Positions 21,951 through 34,308 of a stretch of 64,000 nt of DNA are shown here, one piece after another. Made by a program: the position numbers and the translations under genes. This DNA is from Lactuca virosa (Eukaryota; Streptophyta; Magnoliopsida; Asterales; Asteraceae), in the NCBI GenBank assembly GCA_928212115.1, contig CAKMRJ010003334.1:19570809-19634808 (forward strand), read 5' to 3'. The notes beneath the pieces are model-generated. The model was not told the origin of the DNA. It saw only the letters and a list, made by a program, of their open reading frames with translations, and searched no databases. Position 1 is the first letter of the stretch, and each line of letters starts with the position of its first letter.

Positions 21951-22601
21951 GAAGGAAGATAATAAAGGAGGTAAGTGTAAAACTTTTAAAAATTTGTGGC
22001 AAATATCTAAAAGCCAAAAAAATTTGCAGCACAATTCTAAACCACAAAAGTTTCCTATTCACTAACTCCATGAGAATTAATATGTTACTAGGAAAAGGCC
22101 TGTGCGTTGCACGGGTCATTCTTTTTAGAAAAAGGCGGTGAAAGTTGTGTGACGAAATGGAGAAACAATAAACAATGGAAACTAAAATTATCAAAACTTG
22201 AAAATTATGTAGCCAAACTCTAAAACCAAAAAGATTAAAAGTACACTGTCGATTTAATAGGAAGCTTTTGTCATTTACGTAAATCTTGGAAAGGCTTTCC
22301 CCTCAGTTGTTTATTCTTCAAGGGGCTTTTGGTCATTTACCTACTTGCCTACATGATATATATAAGCAACAAATAAGTCAGCATTGACCAATCTACCATA
22401 TTAGATTATTGACTAAATTATAGTTTTAGTCTGTGGTTCTTATTCTCATACAGTTTTTGTTCTAAGTTTTAAAAAATTGATATAAAAATGTATCACAATA
22501 TGAAAAAATTTAGAACGCATCAAGCTTGGTCATTTTGTTTAATACCTTTACCATTAGAATTTATATGTCCAACAAAATTGGATAAAAAATAAATTATCAT
22601 A

Positions 22602-24149
22602 TCATACTATATTATAAAGGAAACATTTTTTCTTTTACCACATTCATTTGAAACTCCCAACTCTTCATATTTCCATATAATATACTTAATTTATTAACTT
22701 AAATATATTTTTAGTTGTAAACATTATCACAAATAGAAGACTTCATGACTTATCAATATGATATATTTAATTTGTTAACTTTAATATAATGTTAAATAAA
22801 TAATTTACATTAATATATCAAATAAGCTTCAAATTTTAGTGTAAAATTAAAAACCTAAAGTAAAATATCAAATAATGTTTTAAAAAAGTTCAATATATAG
22901 TTTTTTTTAACATAGTTAAATGGAAAACATTAAATATAATACATATAAAAGAACCTAAATCTATGAATCGAATTAACTAATAGGTGTCTAAAAACTATAT
23001 TTTATAATAACTAAAATTCGATTAAGTTGTTTTTAAATTAATTTATAATAATAATAGTTAAAAATAATAGAAACTTAGAAATTAAACTATGTTAGATTAC
23101 AATTAGTTGTTGATAATTTAAATAATCATCATGATGAAATTAAAACACCGTCAATTTTTTGTAAAATAATAAATCATAACAATAGTTAATTAAAATAATT
23201 GACAAATATAACTAATATTATACACACGTAAACCATGAGTAGAGACCAATAAATGATTTGATTGTAATAAGTGTTATTTTATATAAACTAAATGTAATAA
23301 TTATTATTTTATAGTTAATGGATAGTCTACTATAAAATGTCAATCTCTTTGAGTAGACACACAAATACCAATCATATACAAAATTCACAAAGAAAATAAG
23401 TTTAAAGGTTTTTGTGTTGGTTTGAGGACTTTGGACCATTTTTCGAACCATGTTATTATGCTAGAGTTTTTAATTTGTAAGTTTGTTATATACTAATTCT
23501 TTTTTTTTCTTGGTGTAAGTATTCTTTTAAGACAATCATTGTATGTTGTGGTTGAAATTTTAATGTAAATTAGATTAGTGTTATCTTAAAAAACAAAGTT
23601 TGTTGTTTTAAATAATTACAATAAAAAAACTAACAATATACATCAAATAAATTTTAAAAAATTTAAATTTCTGAAACCAAATGAAAATATTTAAGAGTTT
23701 TCAAATACGTTATTTTATATAACTAACAACAACAATAGTTAAAGGCAACATTATATATAAAAATTATATTGTCATCTTTAAAAACAAAAACAATGTTGAT
23801 GTTTTAAATAATAAAAATGATAGAAATTAAAATCTTAAGCAAATAAACTTTTTAAAATCAATTAATCATAACAAATATAAATATCATTAAATCATATATT
23901 ATATTTAATTTTATTAATGAGTAACTCGCAGGTAGAGGACCGCAGGTAGAGGACATTGAGACAATTGAGATTATAGAATTTTAAAAGATGTCTACATTAT
24001 CATATAATTCAAAACAAAAAATGTTTATACCATTATAATATTTGTTATAAACAGTTAACAACAACATCATTGATATATTTAAAAATATATAGTTGTAAAG
24101 ATTTCAAATATATTGTTGTATTTTGCGCAACGCGCGGGTGTTCGCCTAG
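22602..24149 (+). mobile_element. Complete non-autonomous Helitron (1.55 kb)
   Basis: It starts TCATACTATATTATAAAGG after A (22,601) and ends GCGCAACGCGCGGGTGTTCG followed by CCTAG, with T at 24,150. This gives A/T host flanks, a 5' TC, a GCGC-AAC-GCGC hairpin 14 bases from the end, and 3' CTAG, all the structural marks of a Helitron. The interior is AT-rich with no RepHel gene. It moves by rolling-circle replication using a protein supplied in trans. Confidence 0.75.
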
Positions 24150-24359
24150 TTATGAATAAAGTAAACAGTTTAAAGACAGACTAATATTAACTGGGCCTGT
24201 AGATGCAATGATAAGTAGATAAGGATTCTTAAGAGAAAATTGTAATATATTGTCATTTTACATTACATTTATTTCTGTTTTATGTAAAGTAAAAGGAGAA
24301 AAGGGGCAGAAGAAGAATTATATGTTTAGATGAGAAAAAAAGGAAACAATTGAAAGGCT

Positions 24360-24720
24360 AGTATGCTTAAATTAAATCCTTGCAGCTATTTCTTATATCC
24401 AAGTACAATTGTTATTGTTGCAGTGAGCTCATTCATATCATATATAAAATGGAATAGTTGATGGTTGTAACATTTGTGGTACAAAGATATAGGTTGTTTG
24501 AAGAGGATGATGACCTGTTTCAGTATCAACACGCTACACAGGCTTTTAGTTGTTGAGATGTCATCCCGAATTTTGGAACACCCTAACAATCCACCAGGAG
24601 GAGCAAGTATATGTGCCCTGATTTCCTCTTTGTAATTTGAGGCGGTACCTTTGACAAGCTCCTAAGCATTTGTCATTTGTACTCTCCAAGATAGTGATTT
24701 CTTTTCACAGAAGTCTATGG
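24360..24720 (-). pseudogene. Decayed fragment, possibly replication protein A-like
   Basis: On the minus strand CEKKS, then a frame change, then CLGACQRYRLKLQ weakly resembles the zinc-ribbon plus YRLKLQV stretch of the RPA1 C-terminal domain, which autonomous plant Helitrons and host genes both encode. Several stops and frame changes are present. It may equally be chance; no other domain was found. Confidence 0.25.
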
Positions 24721-25031
24721 ACAAAAAAACAAAACATCAGTTTACTTCAAAATTTCCTCAAGTCAACTTGATTCCTACCTTCACACATGCTCCCTATCCA
24801 GCAATATCCTTTATCCAACAGAACCTGAACACAACAATAAGCACAAGTATGAGAAATTGAAAAATCAAAAATCGTATCAATGACCAATCAATCAATCGGA
24901 ACCTGCAATGTAAACTGATTGCCCGTTTGTTCTGAATGGTTAATTGGAGTCTAAACCCTATAAAATGAATAATTTTTTTTGAGAAATATACCAATTCCAG
25001 AGGCAGTACGGTCATGAGTTGCTTACAATCG

Positions 25032-25277
25032 TTATGAATGCCTGAAAGGCATTTCATCGAACATGTGGTGAGCAAAGCTGATAAGAAGAGCAAGTTCCAA
25101 TATCATAAACAAAGTAGAGAAGGCAGGCGGAATACAGAGTATGTGGAAAAAGAAAGAGTCGATCGAAGTCGATGTGGCTCCTTTTTCCATAAGAAACAGA
25201 AGATGGAGATGGTGGCGGAGCAGATGATGAAGAACACTATGTGCGTCGAATAATCCAGAAAACCGCTCACCTCCCAC
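25032..25277 (-). pseudogene. Possible PPR gene fragment captured by Helitron
   Basis: The open minus-strand frame ends LISFAHHMFDEMPFRHS. AHHMFDEMPXR is the typical first half of a pentatricopeptide repeat, an RNA-binding helical repeat of organelle proteins. Only this part of one repeat is recognisable and the frame then stops. The upstream part is low-complexity and histidine-rich. It lies inside the putative Helitron at 22.1-25.8 kb. Confidence 0.35.
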
Positions 25278-25786
25278 TTCCAGATGTTGTTCGACTCACC
25301 CTCAATCTTTCACTTCGTCTTTCCCCTTTCCTCTCAATTTCTGGTAACGGTGGGTCGCGAACGAAGCAAATCTAAATAGATATAGAGTGAGGATTAGGGC
25401 ATACAATCGAACTTGAAGACGCAAATAAGAGGAGTCGCACTGGGCAGATCGAAGTAGAGTGACGATTAGGACACGAAGTGAAGTTGGGGTTGAGAGATAG
25501 CGATCGGAACGACAGTGGCAGTGGCAGGCAACCTTTATGGAGAGAAATTATGTACATCAATAGTTTTCTTTAAAAAGGGTACAGAGGCAGAGGAAAGTAA
25601 TTGGATGCAGAAGCGGTGGAGGGAAACGTTAGAGACGGTGTATCATGGCTGAAAGAGACGTATCTTCAAAGCAAGGAAAGGGGTAAAATATGACTATCGA
25701 AAGTTATGTGGTGAAAATATAAAAGGCAAAATTTACGTGGCCAAATTCAGAAACGTTAAAGATTCCTGTTCCAAACCCCTACGGGA

Positions 25787-25787
<1 letters not shown>

Positions 25788-25870
<83 letters not shown>
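25788..25870. repeat. (TA)n microsatellite
   Basis: About 80 bases of uninterrupted TA dinucleotide. Confidence 0.97.
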
Positions 25871-25871
<1 letters not shown>

Positions 25872-26923
25872 GGTACAAAAACGTATTCTTCCATCACAAA
25901 ATCTTAATAATAAGATAAGGGTTTCCTTATATAAATCCTTTGGCAAAACAATAAAAAAGTGGTCTTCCATCCCAAATCAACTTGATTATTAAAAAGTACC
26001 TTAAAAAAACTTACCATTTAATATAATATACAAAAATAGAAGAAAATTAAAAGATCTTACCGATAAAAAGTAACAACAGACATTCATGTTTTGAGTCATT
26101 AATTATTTAATTATGATATGAAACATGCATAACACATAAGCTGGCTAATTAAATTTGAACAAAAATGCAAAATTGGTCCCTAAGATATTAAAAAAAACTG
26201 TGGATAAGATCCAAAATTAAAGAAAATTCTGGTGGTTTTTGTCCTAAACTTTGATATTTTCGTGGTTTTAGTCTTTGAAGCACTTGAAATGACCATTTTG
26301 TTCTTTTAACTTTTTTTTTACTTTTTCCATATTTATTTTACTGCTTTATTAATTAAAAATAAAACTCTCTCTCTCTCATACACACACAAGCACACCAAAA
26401 ACCCTTTGACACCCATTTTTCGGAAATCGTCTTCTTCCTTTTTCGGTCAAACACACCCAACCACAAACTAAATTCCATACATACAACTCAAAGATACGCA
26501 CATTAAAACTTAAGAACACATTGCATGTCACAACAAACCACTAATCAAATATAAAATTACAGAAAACACTTCACATATACATACACATGCATGCAACTCG
26601 AAACATACACATACACACCCTTTGACCTTTGTTACCTAGAAACAAGTTGCTGCTAATTAATCTAAATAACGTGTAGAAGAACATGTATAAAAACACAAAA
26701 TTGCTGGTAAATTCTGGTAGCATTGTGACCTGAATCTCAAAAGAAAAAACACGAATAGAAAAATGATCATCAAGATCATAAAATCTGGAGAAAAGAATCA
26801 ATACAGTAATCATTAAAATCATCAAATCTTGAGAGTTGAAAAGGCAATAAATCACGAAGACAAACCTTGTGTGAGAGATTTTGCTATTAAAACAATATGT
26901 AAACAAATCAGAACATGTAATTA
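25871..26923. other. Intergenic DNA left of CACTA element
   Basis: AT-rich with a (CT)n(CA)n tract at about 26,365-26,392. No gene was recognised. A long minus-strand frame at 26,571-27,023 crosses the CACTA border and is not credible. Confidence 0.6.
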
Positions 26924-26937
26924 ATTCACTACAACAT

Positions 26938-27300
26938 TTGGACTGTATGGCGACAACAAATTCGGACCCTATCCGGACGACATGTCGTCGGTATAGGGTA
27001 TGGCGACGACATGTCGTCGGCAAAGGGTCGCCGGCACAGGCCTGTCGGCATAGGTCTATTACGTCGTCGGCATAGCTTTACCTATTGCGACAACAAGTTG
27101 TCGGTACAGCTTTTGTCAACCATATTTTCGGAAAAAGTTTTAGTATAAACCTGTGGCGTCGACTCGTCGCCGGGACACCTATAGCGACTACATGTCGTCG
27201 CGAAAGGTCTAAGCTATTACGATGACATGTCGTCGCTATAGGGTTTTTAACAGTTGTCGGTTATGGACCTATAGCGACGACTTGTTGTCGGGATAGCTAC
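26938..27300. repeat. Left subterminal palindromic repeats of CACTA
   Basis: About nine copies of (G)CGACGACATGTCGTCG or close variants, spaced about 25-60 bases, flanked by TATGG and GGTATAG. The 16-base core is a perfect palindrome. In En/Spm such subterminal repeats bind the TNPA protein. Confidence 0.85.
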
Positions 27301-27494
27301 TGGTTGTTTTTTTTTTTGCTTTACAGGTTTTGTACATTACCATTCCTGCATTTTTAACAAATCTAGAAAATATTGCAGCATATATCAATTGAGATACATT
27401 AACTAGGTACCATTGTTCAAATTCAAAACATCAAATTCAAGTTTAATATTACAATAAGTAGTTAAGTAACATCGTTCATAATACTAAAAAAACA

Positions 27495-29140
27495 TCAACC
27501 ATCATTGTCATAATCGTCTTCTCCTTCTTCTTCTCCTCCTCCTTCTTCTTCTTCTCCTTCTCGTTCTCCATCTCCTTCTTCTTCTTCTCCTTCTCCTCCT
27601 CCTTCTTCTTCCATCCTTTCGGCAAATTGTTGGGAGGTACTTGCTTGTGTGTTATAGTTGAATAGAAAGTTAGGAAATGGTGGTGGTTGGAAGTTCCGAA
27701 TACTTGCCGCCAATGATGCATTATATTGTTGCAAATATTCTTGCATTTGCTGTGCATCAAATTGGGATTGAGATTGGGGTTGAGATTGAGTTGATTTGGA
27801 AGTGGAAGCCCGTTCATTTGGAATTAAACCGAAGTTGGTGGTTGGTCTCCTACCCACCCTGCGAGCATGTCCACGTCTCGTCCCAAGGGCACGTTCTAGA
27901 CATTCTTCCTCGTTTACTTCTCCTCCTTCCTCAACCTCGTTTTGCATTTTCTCATATTCATTTTGAATTTTCTCATAAAATAAAGAAAACAATTAACATA
28001 CGTTAGTTAAAACAAACAACTACACTTAAACATTAAAATAATAATAATATTTCTTAAACAATAAACTATAATTAATAATAATATATTTAAACAACACATT
28101 CATTTCGTTTATCACTTACCCAGTCTTCTTTTGCTCGACTTGTACACCAACCCGAACCTTCTTTGTAGCGCATTTGTCTCCAACCCTCAATATGTTGCGG
28201 CTTGATTCCCATTTTTTCCTATAATAAGTGAAAAAACAATAAATATATTTGTACAAATGTTAATAACAATTTTAAATAATACTAATGTATTTTATTACCT
28301 CTAAATGACGTCGTTGAGCATAAGGTCTACATCCGTGAGCACTTGTGTGCGAAAGCTTTGACCTAGTAACTTTAGTTTTGTCCAACGTGCGTCTGTATTC
28401 CTCGGTCAAAAACAACAAATCAATCATATCGTTCCAAGCTTTGGCGGTCCAATCAGGCGGTGGATATATTCTTACCCTTTCCACATTATGGTATCCACCA
28501 ACCCTATCAAAATGTTTTTTTTTCTGATACTTGCGCTCTCGATAAGCTCTTTGCATATCTGCTTGGATACCCGCTCAAAGGGGTTCCCACAAGTTTGTGC
28601 CCCGATACCTATTAATATCAAAATAAGTCTGCAAAAGGGAAAACATATTTGATTAGTAAAAAAATATTTAATAAGTGTAAAATTCAATACATATAAAATA
28701 TATATTACCTCTAGCTCGGGATATACATCATCTTTGTACTTGGTAGGAACACAACGCCAAGTATGATAATGCAACGGTACCTGTGATCCCACCAGATTTG
28801 AGATCAGTCTGACAAACATTTGCCCGTTGTTCCCTATAAATCGATACGTCCGCCCGGAGATATCAATTGTCAAATCCAAAGGCCTACACCTGTTTTTTTC
28901 ATACTCCTCGTATAAATTTAAGTTTCTCCCTTTGCCACGCACATTCACATTCACATTCTTCGCTTGTGCTATATTTACATATACAATTGGAAATTTAGAA
29001 ATTTAAAACTTTAATATATCTAATACTTAAAAATTTCATATAACTTACAAGATTAGCAACCCGATGGTGCACCGCGTGCAACCCCGTGTGGAGGTCTATC
29101 CCCACCATCTCCTCCGTGTCCCCTCGTAACTTCTGCTATC
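27495..29140 (-). pseudogene. TNPA-like CACTA protein (Transposase_24 / Ptta type)
   Basis: Exons on the minus strand: about 29,048-29,134 (EVTRGHGGDGGDRPPHGV), 28,710-28,967 (RGKGRNLNLYEEYEKNRCRP ... DVYPELE), 28,301-28,629 (YFDINRYRGTNLWEPL, stop, AGIQADMQRAYRERKYQ ... YAQRRHLE), 28,120-28,218 (EKMGIKPQHIEGWRQMRYKE to RAKEDW) and 27,495 to about 27,970 (KIQNEYEKMQNEVEE ... acidic tail). Introns have GT-AG borders. The layout matches plant transposases of the En/Spm Transposase_24 family, which bind the subterminal repeats. The last 45 residues are nearly all Glu, Gly and Asp. Stops at the end of the first exon and after WEPL (near 28,580) break it. Confidence 0.75.
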
Positions 29141-29255
29141 TGTTTAACAAATATTATAAACATTCATAATATATAATAAAGCTACAAATAAGCAACATTT
29201 CAAAATTTAACAAATATTATAAGCAATCAGGATATATAATAACAATAACATACCG

Positions 29256-31302
29256 TCAATCAGATTCGTCACTAGAATAATATACATGTACAACATCATC
29301 ATCACTGTCATAGTTTTCATTATTTATTTCTTCATCTGAAGAGTACGTATCATCGTCGTCATTGTCATCGTTAATGAAATCATCATCGTTTATAGTAGGA
29401 GCAACATTCCTCCTAGCAACCACACTTGATTCACCAACTTCACCTAAAGTCGTCTGCATAGGTAAGGTGCCTAAGTCGACAACCAAGGTAAAATCAGTTG
29501 ATTGAGTGTTGTTCACGACATCTATCTCATTCACAACACCGATACTTGGATGATTCCAAAGTTTTCGATGATGAACCTCTTCCACAACTCTCCAGTTATT
29601 GTTTTGAGTGGGATCTTGGAGATAAAATACTTGTTTAGCTTGTGTGGCTAAGATGTATTGTTGATCATCATACCACGTTTTACCGACATACCATTCATGA
29701 TTGGTATCGATAAGAATCATATTATTTATAGTCTTTAAACGTCCATTACGTAATGACGCATTGAACCATTTACCACGAAAGAGTACGAATGATTTATCAT
29801 ATAAATAATGTAACTCTATGATCTCCTCTAATTGACCATAGAATGATGTACCGTCTTCTCCGAATGTAACAACACCACTATTTTGAGTAGTGCGTCGGAG
29901 ATCACGACTATTCACGACAAATCGGACACCATTTACTATGCTCGCAGTGTAAGAATATGCACGCAACGGACCATATGCCAACGCCTTTAATTCGTCAGTA
30001 CAGTCCGAAGCCATATCTTTTTGGAGACAATAAATCTGTAAGGAAATATAAAATTGTATGTTTAAGTAATAAATTAGTTTTACATTATAAATATATAACA
30101 TACGTACCTTTTCTTTGAATCATGAAGGAAATTCCTTTTTGAAATCACTTTCAGGCAATTCTGATTTGAATTCACTGAATATGGGACAAAATAATTAGAA
30201 TAGTTAAAACACTATCGAAAAGGTAGTTAATAGATCAGAAACTTACGATTTGTAGCTTCTCATCTCATCCTCATCGCAATTGTTTAGTACAAACCAATGC
30301 AATGATTTTTTGGCCTCTTTACAAAGTTCAGCGATTTTCTTAGCCGACATTGTTCGACATTGTGATGAGAACACAGAAAATTGCCTTTTTGGAAGGCCGG
30401 GATCATCATTTCTAGCAACAGGGTTGAATTTAGTTTGCATACCCTCAAGATACATAGAGCAGAATGTCAAAGATTCGTCTGCAACATAACCCTCTGCTAT
30501 TGAACCTTCTGGTTTGGCTTTGTTTCTGACATAATTTTTAAGTTTTTTCATATATCTTTCAAAAGGATACATCCATCTCATGTGTATAGGCCCTCCAAGA
30601 ATGGCTTCATCAGGTAAATGAAGAATAAGATGAATCATTATGTCGAAAAATGCTGGAGGATATATCAACTCAAGATTGCATAAGATCTTCACCACTTCTG
30701 TTCTGGCATTTCTCATGTCATTAACATCCAATGACCGTGCACAAATTTTTTTAAAGAATGTACACAGGTCAATGATTGTTCTTGAAAGATTTGGTGGGAG
30801 ACATGCTCGAACCCCTATAGGTAGCAATCGTTGCATGAGGATGTGATGATCATGAGACTTCAGCCCAACCAAATTTGATTCAGTATCATTAACCTTCTTC
30901 TTAAAGTTCGATCCAAAACCATCAGGTAGTCTCACTCCTTTAATGAATTGACATAAACGTTGTCGATCAATTGGTTTGAAAGAGTAAGAAGCATGTGGGA
31001 GTATTTCTTTCTTCTTGTTTTCTTCCTTGTTGTGTTTCTTCATCTTCTTGACTTTCTCTTTTGGCCATTAATCTGGTCTAATGCCCATATTTTTCAAGTC
31101 AATTCATTTTTGTCTTTGCTTTTATCGTGCATCAGTGCAGTATTCAACACACTCTCATTCACATTCTTTGAAACATGCATAACATCAAAATTGTGTTTTA
31201 GGTCGAGGGAATACCAATACTCAAGCTCAAAGAAGATACTTCGTTTCGTCCAATTTAACTCTCTCTTTTTTCTTTCATCGTCACGCTTTCTTTTTTTGCC
31301 CC
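29256..31302 (-). pseudogene. TNP2-like CACTA transposase, C-terminal half
   Basis: This continues the gene cut at 40,063. It includes LDLKHNFDVMHVSKNV (near 31,180), then a DUF4218-type domain (LPDGFGSNFKKKV, HILMQRLLPIGVRACLP, HLPDEAILGGPIHMRWMYPF, KNYVRNKAKPEGSIAEGY) ending at a donor site at 30,246. A small exon 30,108-30,174 and a last exon 30,035-29,256 follow; the latter has a DUF4216-type domain (FYGQLEEIIELHYL, VLFRGKWF, DPTQNNNWRVVEE) and an Asp/Glu-rich tail. Lesions are a frameshift near 31,100, TAA near 31,070 and TGA at 30,120-30,122. The protein would cut the element ends. Confidence 0.85.
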
Positions 31303-31307
31303 CATAA

Positions 31308-33767
31308 TGTGACAACCCGAAAACTTCAATCCTGTACACTTAGTCAATTCAATCAATATTTAACTTGTTTTGTCGATTTCTGGTACTATTTAAGGGTTCA
31401 TTTAAGTTTTATGAACTTGAATTTGACCAAGGTTGAGTTTAGGAATGAGTCAGCATGTCCCATAGTGAGAAAATCGGGCCATACACCCTTCTTGGAGGAG
31501 TGTACGGCCGTACACATGGGTGTGCGGCCGCACACCCACTCCCCTAGCAGCACACTCACTTTTGGGTAGCACTCTCACCCCTATATAAAGGGTAGACTCC
31601 TTTCCTTTCATTCCTTTGACACCTTGGCAGCACACACACATTTCCTCTCAAGTTTCTTCAACCGCAAACTCTTCAAAAGCTTCAAGAACGTGAGTAATTC
31701 ATCCTCTAACTTGATAACCATGAAAGACCACTCTATCTAGACCTTAAGTGTGCAAAATCGACATGATCTTCGTGTATGGAAGAGAGTGCAACCGCACACC
31801 GCCCTTTAAGGTGGCCGCACACTCTTAAAACACCCTCTAAAGTGAGAGTTTGACTTCCATATTCGAGATAGACACGCCCCTAGCCTTGTTGTACCATGGA
31901 AATGGCATTTTTGGACATTTTGTGTGGGGTGTACGACCGCACACACCTGTGTACGGCCGCACACACACTTGTACGACAACACACTCCAAGTGTGCGGCAG
32001 CACACCCAAGTGTGCGACCACACACTCATTCTAGGACCATAAACTCCCTTCTAAGACCCTAAACTTGTACTACAACTAAGTTTGGACCAAGAACACTTCA
32101 TGGATGCAAGTGTAGGCCTTGAAAACACCACAAGAACACCTCTCATCTTGAGTGTACGGCCGCACACCCATGGCCGTACACACCTTTAAGGTGGCCATAC
32201 ACTCCCCTCATGCAACCCTACAAGGTCCTAACACTTAGTGCAAATAGATCCAAGTCACTAGAGTGGTTTTCCATCACATCTAGTGGTGAAACGCCTTCGT
32301 TTGACTCTTTTATGTGTCATTGCGTGTTAATTAGGATTGAATCGTGTTCAAGGCTTCACTTGAATATCTAGCTTTCCGTATCGATCCTTCAATCAAACCA
32401 CTTACCCGAGGTGAGTTCATACCCCTACATTTTCCGTGTTTTAATGTTTTCAGGGGGAATACAAGCCAAACTCAAAGTATTTTATTAAGTTTTAAACTTA
32501 TTAATGCAGTCCAACGATTTCCACGTTTAATAACACATTCGGATATTTTATCTCTTTTTGGTAATGTGTTGAGCATAAGGGAAACTATTATTTTGGAAAT
32601 CTAACTTCATAGCTTTCAGAAAGGTTTTTACAAAGCATTTTCCATACAAATTCTAATAAACTATAATGGGTATAGTTTGGGGTAACCCTCTAGGCAGTCT
32701 CTACCTAATCAGATTTCATAAATGAATATATATAAACTATGGCAGATTTAGTTTATGTTATATATTTTCTCAGGTGTATAAAGTACTATTTTTCAAGGAT
32801 AATTATTGTTTTATACTGTTTCTCGCTAGTAAACTAGATTATATAGAATTTTGAGGCTCTACTTTAATACTGTACCCTTAGGTGTATAGTGAAAATCCTA
32901 TCTCAGTATAACCAGAGTCTCCTGGAAGGAGAGCGTGAGATTTGTGAATAGATCTATTCGGGACTGACAATCCCACACCAGAACTGCTAGCTATAGTTAG
33001 GCAGGCATGCCTGTGGTGGACAAATATCATTTAACTTAACGCCTGAAGAACGTTAGAAAGATCTCTAGGTCATATCAAGTATGGTTATACGACTCGCAAT
33101 TAAGTATAAACTAATTTTGGTTTACGGACTCTATTCTTCGTTTGTTTTATTTTAAGTAATAAAACTACATTTATATATACTGATAGTAATCATGGATCTC
33201 TAAACTTGCATCTCTACCTCTAGGATGGATAAATTGTTTTTAGGGAAAATATAGGATTTTCCCGGGATAACACCGGCTTTTCTAAAACTGATGGTTTACT
33301 ACTCTACCAACGGATATTCATTCCATGACTCCTTGAATTATACATGTCATGTATGAATCTGGAAGTCATGGAAGGAATGGGTTTTCAAACATGCTTTTCA
33401 TAAGAAAATATAGGATTTTCTTGAGGAACACTTTTCAAAAGAATCAAAGAACATTTTTCCACCAAAACTAAATGCTTATGAACTCACCAGCTTTATGCTG
33501 ATATTCTTTCAAAACTGCTTGTATTCTCAGGAAATTAGTAGCCAGGTACATCCTGGAGTTTGGAGAAGTCGGAGCGTTAGAGTCACGTCTTTCCATTTTA
33601 CTTTTGATATGAACAAAACTATGTATTAAACAATGCAAACCTTTTTCACATATGTATTCAATGTCTGGTTGTGTTTACTATGCTTGCTATGATACAATTG
33701 TTGTGATACTACGCATGACGTCCTCCGCCCCAGAACGTTTCCGCCGTTCCGGTTTTGGGGTGTGACA
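31308..33767 (+). repeat. E1 5' LTR (2460 bp)
   Basis: It starts TGTGACAACCCG and ends GGGGTGTGACA. A TATA box CCTATATAAAGGG is at about 31,580. Blocks of GTGYGGCCGCACAC-like palindromes lie before it (31,500-31,535) and after it (31,785-32,210). The core with AGATCTATTCGGGACTGAC (about 32,950) and the terminal CGTTTCCGCCGTTCCGG are shared with the other long gypsy LTRs here. A short insertion in the first palindrome block is missing from the 3' LTR. Confidence 0.92.
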
Positions 33768-33770
33768 GAT

Positions 33771-33782
33771 TGGTATCAGATC
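33771..33782 (+). promoter_or_regulatory. E1 primer-binding site
   Basis: TGGTATCAGATC lies three bases after the 5' LTR. It matches the complement of the plant initiator-Met tRNA 3' end except for the last two bases, where GC would be expected. E2 at 51,940 has the perfect version. Confidence 0.85.
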
Positions 33783-34308
33783 CCTTGTTTATAGCGAACT
33801 AAGTATACCGAACCTTACATGGTATACAACTATAAATATTAAGGGGCCTAAGTGCTCTAAACTAAGAGTATACTTTCAAAAAAATATAAGTATTTTTACA
33901 AAAGTGTAAGAGTATACCTGGGTGCCTGAATCTGTGTCATAGGTAGAACAAAACAAAAGTATTTGGATGTTGGGACGCTGCGGATAAACCTGGGTAGTTA
34001 TGTAATCATGTCTAGGGTGAATATAGCCTAATCAACTATATTCAGTCGAGACATGACCAACATGTGCTTGGGAGTGGTTGTTTGTGTTACAGCAAGCCTA
34101 AAACTTACCTAGATACCAGAAGAGTTCTAGAGCCAAACATAAGGATTAAAATACTATAGGAGTATTTTAGGATGCTATAACGACCAAGCCAGAAACTTAC
34201 CCAAGGATCCATTCCTCAAGAATTAATCATGTAGCTATAATACATTGGAAGTATTATTAGATTCGATGCCTATTAACTATTCTTTTACCATCACCTCGCG
34301 GAGATAGC
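33783..34308 (+). other. E1 leader
   Basis: Untranslated leader between the primer site and ORF0. It is homologous to 52,000-52,366 of E2 and to 3431-3820 (minus), sharing AACATGTGCTTGGGAGTG and an A/T-rich stretch. Confidence 0.7.

Larger units (their letters stand above)
22088..25790 (-). mobile_element. Probable large minus-strand Helitron
   Basis: On the minus strand the 3' terminus reads GTGCAACGCAC (4-bp stem hairpin), then CTAG at 22,088-22,091 followed by T, the standard Helitron 3' end. The 5' end is not certain; the TA microsatellite at 25.8 kb, which on the minus strand gives TATATATATTAAATCCC, is the best candidate. The interval holds decayed gene-like pieces at 24.4-25.3 kb, as expected of a Helitron that captured host sequence, and a second Helitron nested within it. 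Confidence 0.45.

Noticed and set aside
26571..27023. 150-residue minus-strand ORF
   Set aside because: It crosses the CACTA terminus and its subterminal repeats, has no domain signature, and shows hydrophobic low-complexity composition.
27677..28006. 109-residue plus-strand ORF
   Set aside because: It is antisense to the last exon of the TNPA-like gene.
31806..32062. Overlapping ORFs on both strands in the E1 LTR with CGRT-rich and HTPV-like peptides
   Set aside because: They are translations of the GTGYGGCCGCACAC palindrome array, open on both strands because of the repeat itself. The same frames recur in the 3' LTR at 38,076-38,332.
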